Shown here: in pieces, positions 1-10,364 of the stretch | Layout: every line of letters starts with the position of its first letter | Numbering within the stretch: the first letter of the stretch is position 1 | Source of the DNA: Polytrichum commune | Lineage: Eukaryota > Streptophyta > Polytrichopsida > Polytrichales > Polytrichaceae | NCBI GenBank assembly: GCA_950295325.1 | Contig: OX485808.1 | Location: 14,012,501 to 14,076,500 of the forward strand | Direction: 5' to 3' | DNA: 64,000 nt | Translations under genes and position numbers: made by a program | The notes under the pieces: generated by a model | Seen by the model: only the letters and a program-made list of their open reading frames with translations | Database searches by the model: none | What the model was told of the DNA's origin: nothing

Positions 1-1659
1 GGTTGCGGGTCCCGTTCAATCTCGTCTGGTTCATGCTTGTTCGATACATTTGTTGCTCGCCCGGCAGAGGCAGACTTGGGTGCTTGACAGACGATGGCAG
101 GGCCGATGTGGTTTTTGATAAAACATATATAAAATTTTGATGATTACGACATTCATTTTAATTTTTATGTGAGGAGGGTTGCTGCAGCAAGAGAGTGCGT
201 TCATGAATGGATTTTTGTGATGAATTATGGTCCGGTGTTATGAGATAGGGTGTGGGTTGCATTGTCCATGTGACGCATGTTGGGGTAGGTATTGTTGGGT
301 GGTTATGTGGATGATATTATGTGTGATCGTAGAGGGGCAGGTTAATAAGTTGCAAATTTAGGTGCATTGTTTTGTAATGGAGGGTGGTGGGATGTCGTGT
401 TTGGATTGTGAAAATGTTTGCATCATAATGGAGTTTTGGTCTTGATATACGATTGTGCTGGTCGTCAGACTATAGCGCACTTGTTTTATAAGCGTATATT
501 GTTGGGTTTTGCCTATTGTGATACGTGGATGGTTGATTGTGATGTCGTTGAAGCAGCGTGTTTTGGACGCTGTGGATGAGATATCGGTGTTGGTTAATTG
601 GATTTGGTGTGGAAAATGGCATTATGAAAAGGGGTTCGATCTATCCATGCAAAAGAATGTGGAGAGGTTAGGTCAAGGGATACACGAATTAGGTCAATGG
701 ATGTCGTAATGCAAGGGGATTGGTTTGCGATAATTATTAATATGCAATCCTCGTGAGTAAGTGGTACAGCGTCCTCGAGAGGGTAAGCGGAGTATGTAGG
801 AATAATTTCACATGTAAATGAAAAGCAAGGGAGTTCTCCTGAGAATCGAACGCAATTAAATTAAGAAAGATGGCATTCAGAGTATTCTTAATTTGCGGGA
901 AAGCTGTTCTCTGTGGTGATAATGGAAGTTCAATAGGGATTCTTATGGCTATGGATGTTTCGGATTTGGATGTATGTGTGGAGATGGTGTTTGCCAACTT
1001 TATACGATGTGCGTTGAATGCACGCATATGTTATGTTGAGTTTGTTGCTGTTATCTACACACTTTATGGGAGAACATTCTACTAGGCAAGGTAAAGCATG
1101 CTAAAACCACCTTGCAGTAACACTGTAAAATTTTGCACTCTGAAGCATGTCTTTTTTTTCTTTCAGAAGTCCGCCATCCGAGAGAGTTGGGTGGATTACC
1201 AATAAAGCTTTGGTGAAATTGTTTCTTGATTCTTGCGAATGTGAAATATTGCGTTCTAAATTTGGTCCTCCAACTTGAAATATTGGTGACTAGCGTTTGC
1301 TAAGTGGATGAGAGCATTTCCAATCCAATCCAACTGGCATAAATAAGATAAACATGACACCGGTACCTTTGTTTCTGAGATGAAGTGAGTAGTAGCCCGT
1401 TCTTCCCGACCTTGATCACGTTTTACCAACCTTCGAGGTAGGGCCACTCCCTTTGTTTCGGGAGGTGGGCTACACTGCGACACTTATGTAACATGTGTCT
1501 TGTTTATCTTGGTGACTGCTGTTCTTGGTTTCTTTGGGGGGAGCTGATCTACCCGGTGGTCGGGTGTAGTCTAGTTTTCTTTTGTTGAGTACGAGGTACG
1601 TGAGGTATTGGATGGCCCTCTGATGCATGTCTTTCATGAGGTTTTTGATTCCACTTTTG
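1..1659. other. No recognisable gene
   Basis: Several short open frames exist on both strands, but none has a recognisable motif, splice context or composition unlike its surroundings. The stretch is GT-rich on the plus strand, as is the decayed minus-strand LINE that follows, so it may be diverged element DNA. Nothing specific can be supported. Confidence 0.4.
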
Positions 1660-2093
1660 GGGACTTTTAGGGTTTAGGGTTCATTAGAGACCCATTTGTC
1701 TACGCATATGAAGTTGTTGTTGTTGTTGTTTTTATATATATTTTTGACTTTAAAAAAAGAAGAAGATTGTAATTTGTATTATTAGGCGATTCTGAAGTTT
1801 TGTCTTGGTGGGACTTGTTTATGTCAATTTGAAGGTTGGGTGTCTCACCTTTGTGCTCGCTGGTCGCGACTCCATTGACCCAGTAGGGTGTGGTGTGTGC
1901 AAAATGTGTTTGGGGTGCAGTGTTGGGTTTGTTGTGGGTGGTTCCTTCATTTGTAAGTTGGTCCGCAATGTCATTGCCCATGATTCCAACACGTGGATTG
2001 AGGTTTTGAGTTTCATGAGTATTTTTTATTTGACTTTGGGTATTTTTAGGGTTTAGGGTTCATTAGAGACCGATTTGTCTATGTATATGAATT
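1660..2093. repeat. Direct repeat pair with telomere-like motif flanking a LINE fragment
   Basis: Two direct copies of about 50 bp lie at roughly 1,660-1,712 and 2,039-2,093. Each reads TTTAGGGTTTAGGG followed by TTCATTAGAGACC and then ATTTGTCTA, ending near ATATGAA, with few differences. They bracket the RNase H fragment at 1,712-2,035. The arrangement could be a local tandem duplication or the footprint of an insertion. Confidence 0.7.
1712..2035 (-). pseudogene. LINE RNase H C-terminal fragment
   Basis: The minus-strand reading frame contains GIMGNDIADQLTNEGTT followed by an AHTTPYW segment. This matches, block for block, the RNase H end of the LINE at 53.4-55.5 kb (ELADELANEGTTQ, then AHPTPY). 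In RNase H this block follows the last catalytic His/Asp region. The catalytic N-terminal part is missing here, and a GTT microsatellite lies just past the end. It is a non-functional remnant, probably from the same disrupted element as the RT piece at 3,968-4,260. The assignment rests on the internal match within this window. Confidence 0.65.
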
Positions 2094-3967
2094 TTCCGGG
2101 GGAAATGGTACAAAAGTGTAGTTGGAACACACCACTGTGTTATAGTAATAGAGGATGAATGTGGTTTCACCAAAATCAAAATAACATCAAATTTAGGGTA
2201 TAGGGAGCCTTGGGGAGCGCATATTCCATTGGTCATGTGTTTTACCACCAAGATAGTGAACATGAGGATTGGTTCTATGTTGTAGATGTCGAGGGTTGTG
2301 GGTACCTGGAGGCAGTAACACAATCTGGTTTGGGTCCAAACGAGCTAGTGGTTGAAAGCCAAATCAAGGATGTTGACGAAAAGGTTGAGGTCAAGATCTG
2401 TTGAGTTAGCAATGAGTGCTCATCCTGGTGAGACATTGGTTGATGAAGCAATGATGGCAGGCACTGTGAACGAAGAATTTATGGAGGAGAATTCGGCCCA
2501 ATCTGCGAAGGATTTGGAAATAGAGATTAGTGATGTGTTAGATAGAGTGACAAAGAATCCATTGAACGGGAGGATTTTAACAACAATGAGTAACATTGGC
2601 CCATTGATTTCAATACATGGAGAAACAATACATGAATGGTGTATGGTGTGTAATTTAGATGTTTTTTTGAGTGGTTGATTTTTTTATGGTATGTGTTATT
2701 ATTATACTTTATGATAATTAATAAAAGATTTTACAATGCCAATGTAATAAAGAAACCATAAACAATGTTTTCCAACACATTATTAATCACATATTTGCAG
2801 AGTGTAACGAAATTGAAAAGTCTAGGTTACCTCACATAATAAAGCATTAGTGTTTGGTTTATAAACATTTAGATAACCATTGCAATCCCATGATTTTATG
2901 GATTATGTATTATTGTAGGGCTGATAAAGAGCGTATTTAATTGCAAATAAAGGCATCATTATTACTGTGAGCTTTAGAGGTGCATAGGATCAAGTAAGGA
3001 AATATAGAAATGGAAATGCAAAAGGAAACATACCCAATGTTGGCCAACATTAATAAGTAATTTGGGAAAATTTGAAAGTGGTAAAAAAACTCCTAACTTG
3101 TGATGTATAGTAACAACCATGACAAAGTGGCATTTGTAAGAAATATGATCCTTTATGAGCTATGACATCAAACAATAAAGTTGGAGGATGAAATGTATTT
3201 GGACATAACACCTCACAATGATAAAAGTGAAAACCTACCAAGGACCTCCATCACTACTCACGATGGATAATGTACATGGGCAATTGGACACGGGAAATTA
3301 CCATAGGAACAAGAGTTGTAATATTCCATGGCTCACTGTCTTGCAAATGATAAAAATGGTATACCATACATTTTAGCAGTAGTGATGCAACCTACCTAGA
3401 CTTAGCACATGTATAATCCAAAATTACAAAATCAAATAGACCCCCTCAATCTCCTCATGTAGACAGGGATCACCCAGTAAGCATTCATGTCCAATGTTTT
3501 TGTGGAAGTAGAATCACATGGTGGATGTGAACTTATTAATGGGTTTTCCCACTCCTTCTTTGCTCCATTAACTAGTTCGCTGCTAGTCGCGTCCAAGCCT
3601 TGCAAAGACACCTCCAAAGCTAGTCCTTCATGCCTAGACTGCTCCTTCAATGTATAATACCCCAAAAATTTCGTGTAAGGCTTGAAAATATGCTATGAAC
3701 ACTCCCTACCAACTAATATTTTTGGCTTGATCGGCCAACTTTTGGAGGTCGTTTCCACAAAATAAGCTTGGATCTAGCATCTCTAACTTATACCAACCTA
3801 TGGTAGAGTTTTCAGGTGATTTTGACCACCTACATATTTCCAACCAGTTGATGTTTTTGGTAAGATCGGCCAACTTCTAGAGGTGGTGTCAACAAACCGA
3901 GTCTGGATATGCCCTTTTGTTGTGGCCTAAAGCCTTCTTGACTCTAGTGAAGTATTTTGTGTTTTTC
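2094..3967. other. Unassigned stretch inside the broken LINE
   Basis: Short plus-strand frames near 2,210-2,678 read like acidic protein (for example GETLVDEAMMAGTVNEEF) but lack identifiable motifs and sit in overlapping frames. The remainder is AT-rich. It separates the RNase H and RT pieces of the minus-strand LINE and is probably inserted or diverged element DNA. Confidence 0.35.
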
Positions 3968-4260
3968 ACCAAAGCTAGTAAGGAGTGATGTTAATGTGTT
4001 GGTATAGAAGTTTGTAAATAATATTGGCTAAGGCGATGGGTTTGTAGTTGGTGATGAGGAGGGGGTCCTCTATTTTGTGGAGTAATACGATATTGACGTG
4101 TTTCCAATAAACTAGTATGTTTTTGTTTTTTTGGAGGTAACATTGTTTGAAGAAAAGAAAGAGCACATTGTGGAAGGATGTTGGCAGTGCTTTTAGGATC
4201 CGTTTGGGATGTTGTCGGGTGTGGGGGCTTTGCCCCTTGCTAGGTTTTATAGGCTATGTG
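3968..4260 (-). pseudogene. LINE reverse transcriptase fragment
   Basis: The minus strand encodes ARGKAPTPDNIPNGS, a stop, then LFLFFKQCYLQKN, YWKHVNIVLLHK and NYKPIALANIIYKLLYQH. These are the N-terminal fingers blocks of non-LTR reverse transcriptases: the GKAPGPD motif, then the W-K...K-....NYRPI block. The LINE at 34.6-37.6 kb has the same blocks in the same order (GKAPGPDNIPND, YWKHSKTNMLHKK, NYKPIALVNTIYKL). The catalytic YADD-type block is absent, and stops and frame changes occur. It is a remnant of the element whose RNase H piece lies at 1,712-2,035. Confidence 0.75.
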
Positions 4261-4775
4261 GATATGTGGAAGAGTTTCTAGGTAGTGGGGGGCTATTATG
4301 GTGCGTTGATAGGGTGAGTTGAGGTTGTGTGTGCATGTAGTGGGAAGTTTATGTGTGTCGAGTGGATTGTTGATGTGTGTTGGACTTGTTGGGGGGGAGG
4401 GGGTTGGTTATTTGTGTGTAAAGCGGTATGTTAGAGAGCAAGATTGTGGTGAGGAGTAGCATTTTGATTGAGTGATTGGAGCACCTTCTTGAGATGGTGT
4501 GTTGCGGAGATATTGTGAAAGTCCAATGGTTGAGCTTGTATTTTTTCTTTGTACATTGGTAGAGAAGGCAAAGGGCAAGTATGTAGCACCATTGGTGGCT
4601 ATTTGGGATGAAACTATCCATTATGGTGTTGCTTTGGTTGAGTTGTTGATCTAGTTGAGAGCATTGTGGGATTATGAGAAGAGTCCAAGGAATAAGCTTG
4701 TACCCTTTATTGATATATATGCAGAGAAAGAAGAGTACAAGTGTAGAGGTCCATTGATGGCTATAGGTTGGGAAG

Positions 4776-7059
4776 CTATCCGTTGTATGTGTTGTAGTCT
4801 TGGTGCTGATTGTGGGAGGTGTGCGGTGGAAGCCCGGTGGAGGTTGGAGTTGGAGTGGCGTTGTGGTAGTGTGCGTCGATGTCCTTGGAACTTGTGGTGG
4901 TGGTGGGCATTGGAGACTTTTGAGGCATTGAGTCAGTCATGTTTTGAACAATACCTTGCATGCGTTGGTTCGACATTTGTTTCTCGTATGCCAAAGTGCC
5001 GACAATCGCATGGAGGTTGGATGCTTGGGTCATGATCTTGTGGGTGGCCGATTCCATGCGGCCATCTGTGAGCCCAATATTGTGCCCACATGTGTTCTTA
5101 ATCTTAAAATCATTAAAACCTTAGGCTTTAGATTTACATTGGATATTCAAAAGGATAAAAAGAGTGAGGCTTTCAAGTTTAGGTTGGAGTTGAGCTTAAA
5201 GACTAGTGTAGGAGTTACTTTGGGCTTGAGGCTAGAAGAATTGATTTGGGGATTAATTAATTGTTAGGTAAAGCTTAAGGTTAGTTGGGTTATGACTTAG
5301 CTTAGTGTTTGTTTTAGGATAGTGGCTTGAGGCACAAGCATTGTTCGTTTAAGGCTTGATCATGGTTTGTTTTAGGATGGGGGGTGCCTCCAAAGTGTAG
5401 ATTAGGAAGCTTGATTTCCAGATTAGGGAGAGGGGGGTCCCTGGAACTCGGGGGGTCGGCCACAGTTTTGCTCTCTCTCACATTCGCCGAACATGCAGTC
5501 CGGAGGGGGCGAAGCCCTGCCAGATTTTCAAGGAGGTTCGATCTGAAGTGGCATCAAGAGCACAAAGAGGGTGGGATGAGTAAGGCGATGGAGAGCAACT
5601 AAGCCCTGGAGGAGGTCAGCAATGAGCTGCCGGAAGCAGCTGGAGAATTCTCTTGCTGGTGAGACGTGGCTGCACAAAAAGGTGGCTACACCAGGACGGT
5701 TGGTGCTACAGGGGTAGAGGTGGCTTAATATTCTAACATGCTATTTGTGCTGCTAGGGAGTGAGCTAGCGAGGATTCCAAGAAGCCAGCCAGTAGGTTGC
5801 GAGAGGGGAGGAATGCAGGTGGCTAGCTTGCGAGGGTTTAAGAAGCGAGTTCACATGTGTGTTGGACGGGAGATCTGCTTCCTCAAATGCTAGAATATTT
5901 GACACGAATATGAAATCGTTCAGGGCGAAGAGGGCAACAGAAGAAGGCGAGGAGGGTGGTTTAACAAGTGTCGCATTCAGATAGGAATTCTCTCCAACCA
6001 TTTTCCTCCGAGCACAGACGAATGCTAACGGCAAGGGCAACAATGACGGAGGCAACTCTCTTCCTCGTCCAGGTATGAACACAACATTGCAGCTGGAGGG
6101 GCACTACATGGGAGGGAAATTTATCGCACTTGGAATCATGGAGAGGAACTACAGAATCTGAGGCAACAGGCCTTGAAGGTCGACGTTGGCAATTCAGTTG
6201 CAACCACTTGAGAATTCGGGAAAAGAGGAGGTCGGTGTCGACATAGTTGCTGCCAACAGAGTGCAGGTTTGTGGTTGGGAAAATTGGAAGCGGAAGACAA
6301 CAAGCTGCTGGCCTCCGACATTGCCAGCTGAAGTGTGGGTAGGGTCAAGGAGAACGCCACGGTGAATTGGGAGCCTCAGGCGAGCTGAAGTATGCAACCA
6401 GGTCCGAAGAGTGAGTATGGTCTTACTACAGAGTTTCAGTGGCCGAATAAAGGGCTGGCAATTTGCTAAGGTTGATTCCGTGGATTGGGAAGGAGATCAG
6501 GAGCGGAGGCCGCTTCGACACAAGGGGCTTCAAGGTGTCACAAAGCATACTAGAACAGAGTAGCACTTAGGACCGTAGGGCTTGTGTTAATTTATTAGCC
6601 AATTTGAGTTCACAAGTGGCAAGCTAGTTGTTTGTTGTGGCTAAATTAATGATTTGAATTTAAGGGTAGACTAGAATAGTGAGTTAGGAGGCTCAAGTGT
6701 GGAGTGTGAACAGTTGATAAAATGAATGATTGTGTGACAACGGCCACAAGGGAGTAGAGTATTTTTGAATACTTTGGGCCTTGTGTTCTTTAAATAAAAG
6801 TCGTGAGTGTTTTATATTTATATTGTTGGAGCATTGGGAGCTAGATTCCAAGGGCTAAGGGAGGTCATACGAATACATGTGGGCCCTGGACTCTCACCCG
6901 GACTACGACGCATAAGGGTGGGGGTTTATGGCTGACACCATCGGTGTTAAGATTGATTGCGGAGACCATTGTGGCAAAGTTTCCTTCGAGTTTCTCCTCC
7001 CAATCTTGCATGGAGTGGTTGAAAAAATTATCGGTAATCGGTGGGTTGGTGCATGTCAC
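4776..7059 (-). pseudogene. Unknown element ORF (LINE ORF1-like?) split by a solo LTR
   Basis: Removing the LTR at 5,067-6,937 and one copy of its 5-bp duplication joins two minus-strand frames without a shift: DWEEKLEGNFATMVSAINLN from the right continues into TDGRMESATHKIMTQASNL on the left. The protein goes on with a predicted helical, Gln/Met-rich segment and then a Pro/Thr/His-rich tail. It lies upstream, in the minus-strand sense, of the RT fragment, so it could be ORF1 of that LINE. I recognise no domain. The clean restoration of the frame shows that the sequence was coding when the LTR inserted. Confidence 0.5.
5067..6937 (+). mobile_element. Solo LTR, TGTGAGCC family, copy 1
   Basis: The copy begins TGTGAGCCCAATATTGTGCC and ends in GGGTGGGGGT...GGCTGACA, so it has the TG...CA ends of an LTR with short inverted termini. 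The perfect 5-bp duplication CCATC lies at 5,062-5,066 and 6,938-6,942. An AATAAA signal lies near 6,795, about 140 bp before the end, as expected for the R region. It contains no gag-pol coding sequence and no partner LTR is placed to pair with it, so it is best read as a solo LTR of 1,871 bp. Confidence 0.85.
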
Positions 7060-7917
7060 ATTGTTTGTTGCTTAGATTATTTGGGCGATTGCTTTGCGAG
7101 TGGGAGAGTGGACAAGTCGTATGGTGGTGCTATTCGATTTTGTCCTGTCAATGCTTCCCTTATGAGCCATGAAGTTGATTTGCCTCCCGAGGACACCATC
7201 GGACTTCGCTGTAGACTGCGGCATTCATGCATTGGATATGGCACCAACCGTATTGTCTCTCATCTTTGTTGTGTGATGCGTGCCACAATGGTGCCGAGTC
7301 GGTAAAACAGGGGAGAGTTGCTACCGAGGCAGTAATTCGAAACACCTTGTGCCTTTGGGGTCACAGAGGAAAGAGGCCACTCTGAAATCACCGAAGTCGC
7401 CAATTTCGAGGTCAGGGGAAAAGACACTAAGCCTAGGCAACTCGACAGCTACACAAACGGTGAGCTGATGTGAGGTGATCACAACCAGAGCAACAGCTGG
7501 AGTCTGCTAGTCAAGGCAGCAGTTCAAACTGCCCTGATTCGGGCTTAAGGAGAGACAAGGTGCGGGGATCGGCAGGAGCCAGAAGGATTATGTAGGAGTG
7601 GGAGCTACAGGAGAGAGGAGCAGGTAGTCAATTGACGTAGCAGTAGGACTGGGATTGAAGGGGGCAGTTACTCCGAGGTGAGGAGTCACCGATTTCCCGA
7701 AGGCCAGGGAGGTTGTGGAAGCTTGGACATGGACAAAACATAGTCATAGATGGCTGAGAGTTGAACAAAAATTAGCCTATAAATTAGTAATTAGGGATTG
7801 AAGTATTAGGCATAATCGAAGTGAGTAATTAGGTAGGAAGTGTTAGGTTGATGAATGGGCATCGTCACACCAAATGTGCAATTGGTGTTGTATTAATGTT
7901 ATGAGGCAATGGTTTAG
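6943..7917. other. Part of outer LTR or unassigned sequence
   Basis: Apart from the end of the interrupted frame (to 7,059), no gene is visible. From about 7,270 the sequence resembles the interior of the TGTGAGCC family LTRs (GTGCCACAATGG, GA-rich stretches). It is probably the left part of an older LTR whose right end is at 9,711 and into which copy 2 inserted. Its left terminus could not be placed. Confidence 0.3.
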
Positions 7918-8623
7918 ATTAGTGTGAGCCCAAAAGGGTGCCCACATTTAGTCTTAGACCCTTGAAACGTTAGTTGATGCACTTTGAAGTAGCATGTTAC
8001 TTCACAAAAATATAAAAAGAGTGAAATGTTAGTCTTAGAAGTACCATGTTGTAAGAGGCTAGGATGTGAGTTGTTATTGTGTTTTTACCTTCGGAAGGAT
8101 TTGAGTGAATGAGGATAGGTAAGGAGAACTTGGATTGAGTAGTTAGTGAGTAGGCTAGTACAAATGGATGGAGACAACCAAAGTGACTCAAGAGGCAAGT
8201 GCATTCGAATTGGGATGAATGGAGGATCACATGGAGCGCACAAGTGGACCACCTCATCATGGCCACTTAATGGGGAAGGCCCAAGGAAGAATGCAAGATG
8301 GAGGATAAGCAAATTCTCAAAGCACCAATCAAATCACGAGTTAAGCATCGTGGTTTGAATTAAGTGGTGAGCGACGATTTGGAAAAGTAAGGGGAGAAAG
8401 TTATGGCGGCGGAAAGCGAAGGAGGCTAAGTTTGGGTTGAAGCATCCCAAGTTTGGTAAAGTGTGGTAGGTAGAAAGCCAAGGCTAGTTAAATGTTCGAA
8501 TTAGGATCCTTGTTGATCATTTGAGGGAGGAAGGCTTAGAAGATAGGATTGGCGCCTACTAAGTAGGAGGAAATCTCAAGGGCTTATCGTGAGCCTTGAG
8601 GGTGCTCACCCCCTCAAGCTTAC

Positions 8624-8630
8624 TATATAA
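8624..8630 (+). promoter_or_regulatory. Candidate LTR TATA box
   Basis: TATATAA is followed within 30 bp by a CT-rich initiator-like stretch (CCCTCATTCTTCCCTCACTC). Its position about 700 bp into a 1.5-kb LTR fits the U3/R boundary of a plant LTR retrotransposon. Confidence 0.45.
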
Positions 8631-9147
8631 TCCCTCATTCTTCCCTCACTCATCCTCTCTTTCCTTTGTGCTCCAAGGCACCCCACGAGTTATAAGTGTG
8701 GGTGTGGGAAGCCATATTGGAGCACATGTGTGTGCTTAGTTTTTAGTTTGAGAGCCAAGGCTTGTTAGCCTTGAAGAGGGCTTGACCTCTTGGTAGAATT
8801 AGTGTTGACGTGAAGGATTTTAAAGTTAATTCATGATTCCAATTTGTGGTACTTTAAGTTCATGTTTTGAATACACGTGGTTGCAAGTTCCATGTTTAAG
8901 AGTTGAGCACTTGATGTTGTGATGAGTGCAAAAATATACTTGTGTGGATTAGTTAGTCTTAGTGAAGTTAGGAAATTCTCTCTCCCCCTCTCCTCTCTAG
9001 GATTTTAGGATTTTAGGATTAGAGAAGAATTGTGTGATTAGAAAGGGGTTGTTAGTAGAATTAGGGAAATTAGGTAGGAAGATTAGTTAAGGGCTTGAAT
9101 AATTAGTGAGGTAGTTGGGGATTACAACTACAAAGTTGTGGGTTCAT

Positions 9148-9300
9148 GAAGGAGCTGGGTTTATGAAGGAGCTGGGTTTGTTTAGTTAGAAAGTAAAGAG
9201 CTGGGTTTATGAAGGAGCTGGGTTTGTTTAGTTAGAAGCTAAGAAGCTGGGTTTATGAAGGAGCTGGGTTTATGAAGGAGCTGGGTTTATGAAGGAGCTA
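9148..9300 (+). repeat. 17-bp tandem repeat inside LTR copy 2
   Basis: The unit GGAGCTGGGTTTATGAA recurs several times, with some units separated by TTGTTTAGTTAGAA. It is a local minisatellite unique to this LTR copy and absent from the other three. Confidence 0.8.
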
Positions 9301-9443
9301 GTTAAATCCAAGACCACTTGAAGGGTGAACCTTGCACTATGGACTCATCCAAGTCCAAATCCAATACCGCGGAGGAATGTGAGCCCAAACCCACTACTCG
9401 GACTACGGACGCTTAAGGGTGGGGGGTTTGGCCTCACAATTAG

Positions 9444-9711
9444 TTAGTTAGCTCATGATTTAGGTTTGTAGGGATTAAGGTGTGGGTGTTGATGCTCATG
9501 GCATGAACCGTTCAGGAATTGCTACTGGGAAAGAGAGTATTTCTAAATACTTTGGGCCTTATGTTCTTTGAATAAAAGTGGTGTGTTTAATGTTCATGTT
9601 GTGGAAGTATTGGGAGGTGGTTTCCAAGACTTAGGAGTTCAAGTAAGTACATGTGAGCCATGGGCTCTCCCCCGGATTACGACGCACAAGGGTGGGGGTT
9701 TATGGCTGACA
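9444..9711 (+). mobile_element. 3' end of an older TGTGAGCC-family LTR
   Basis: This stretch closely follows the last 270 bp of LTR copy 1: GAGTATTT...AATACTTTGGGCCTT, then ATGTTCTTTGAATAAAAGT, then GGGTGGGGGTTTATGGCTGACA. It ends at 9,711. Copy 2 lies immediately to the left, so this is the right part of an older LTR split by copy 2. The CCCTC flank at 9,712 has no partner I could find. Confidence 0.6.
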
Positions 9712-9739
9712 CCCTCCTTCTCATGATGATGATATAGAC

Positions 9740-10363
9740 ATGCAGTTAGCCGATGTTTCCCCTGAGCACGGAGGGAGCTCACTTCAATTCTCATTGTTGC
9801 ACACTGAGTATGCCGCCATCCCAAACCAAGCCGCCATCTCAACAACTCGACTAGACATCACCAACTTAGCCGATGCGACTCCCATTACCTCACACAAGAG
9901 CCCAAGGAAGGAAGCCACAATTGACACACAAAGCGCCAAAAGACGTAGTAGTGAAGCAGGAAGACACACGGCCCAACTCGGCGCTAGCAAACTCCAACAT
10001 GAGAAGACCAAAGAAGACATCCCAAGCATAGACATGATTTCACACATGTGGCTAGGCTTTCCCATCCACGAAGCTATCACAATACAAAGGGGCATAAAGA
10101 TCATACACGGACACCGCACCAATGAAGATTTCGCAAGACTAGGGACCCCCTCGAGAGAGATCATCGACTTCAAGACCCTTCGAAGAGCGTTTCCACATGT
10201 GCCGCAAACTTACTACCGGAACGAGAGACCGGATGCGGTCCCCGGCAACCACCTCCACTTCAGTCAAATCCCGAAACAAGAGAATATAGACCCCACAACC
10301 GGCCTATCAGAAGGTTTCCATATCACCATCCGATATTACTTTGGTTTCAAAGGCATGAGTGTT
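9740..10363 (+). other. Open frame of unknown origin, truncated
   Basis: A continuous plus-strand frame begins MQLADVSPEHGGSSLQF and includes MWLGFPIHEAITIQRGIK, FKTLRRAFPHVPQTYYRN and EGFHITIRYYFGFKGM. The plus strand is A/C-rich and G-poor, the same skew as the LINE coding strands here, so it may be part of a LINE ORF1. At about 10,365 it runs directly into an oppositely oriented TNP1-like gene, so its 3' end is lost and the frame beyond that point is accidental. I recognise no domain. It begins only 28 bp after an LTR end, which leaves no room for its own promoter. Confidence 0.35.
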
Positions 10364-10364
10364 G

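Larger units (their letters stand above)
7923..9438 (+). mobile_element. Solo LTR, TGTGAGCC family, copy 2
   Basis: It starts TGTGAGCCCAAAAGGGTGCC at 7,923 and ends GGTTTGGCCTCACA at 9,438. Perfect ATTAG duplications lie at 7,918-7,922 and 9,439-9,443. The length is 1,516 bp. A TATATAA box about 700 bp from the left end is followed by a pyrimidine-rich stretch, consistent with a U3 promoter. It appears to be nested inside an older copy of the same family ending at 9,711. No coding sequence is present. Confidence 0.8.

Noticed and set aside
5384-6397. Several protein-like frames in LTR copy 1
   Set aside because: They fall within an LTR defined by perfect 5-bp duplications, disagree between strands and are not conserved in the other copies.
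9712-10363. gag gene downstream of an LTR
   Set aside because: It starts 28 bp after the LTR end without a primer binding site, has no zinc knuckle and is cut by an oppositely oriented gene.
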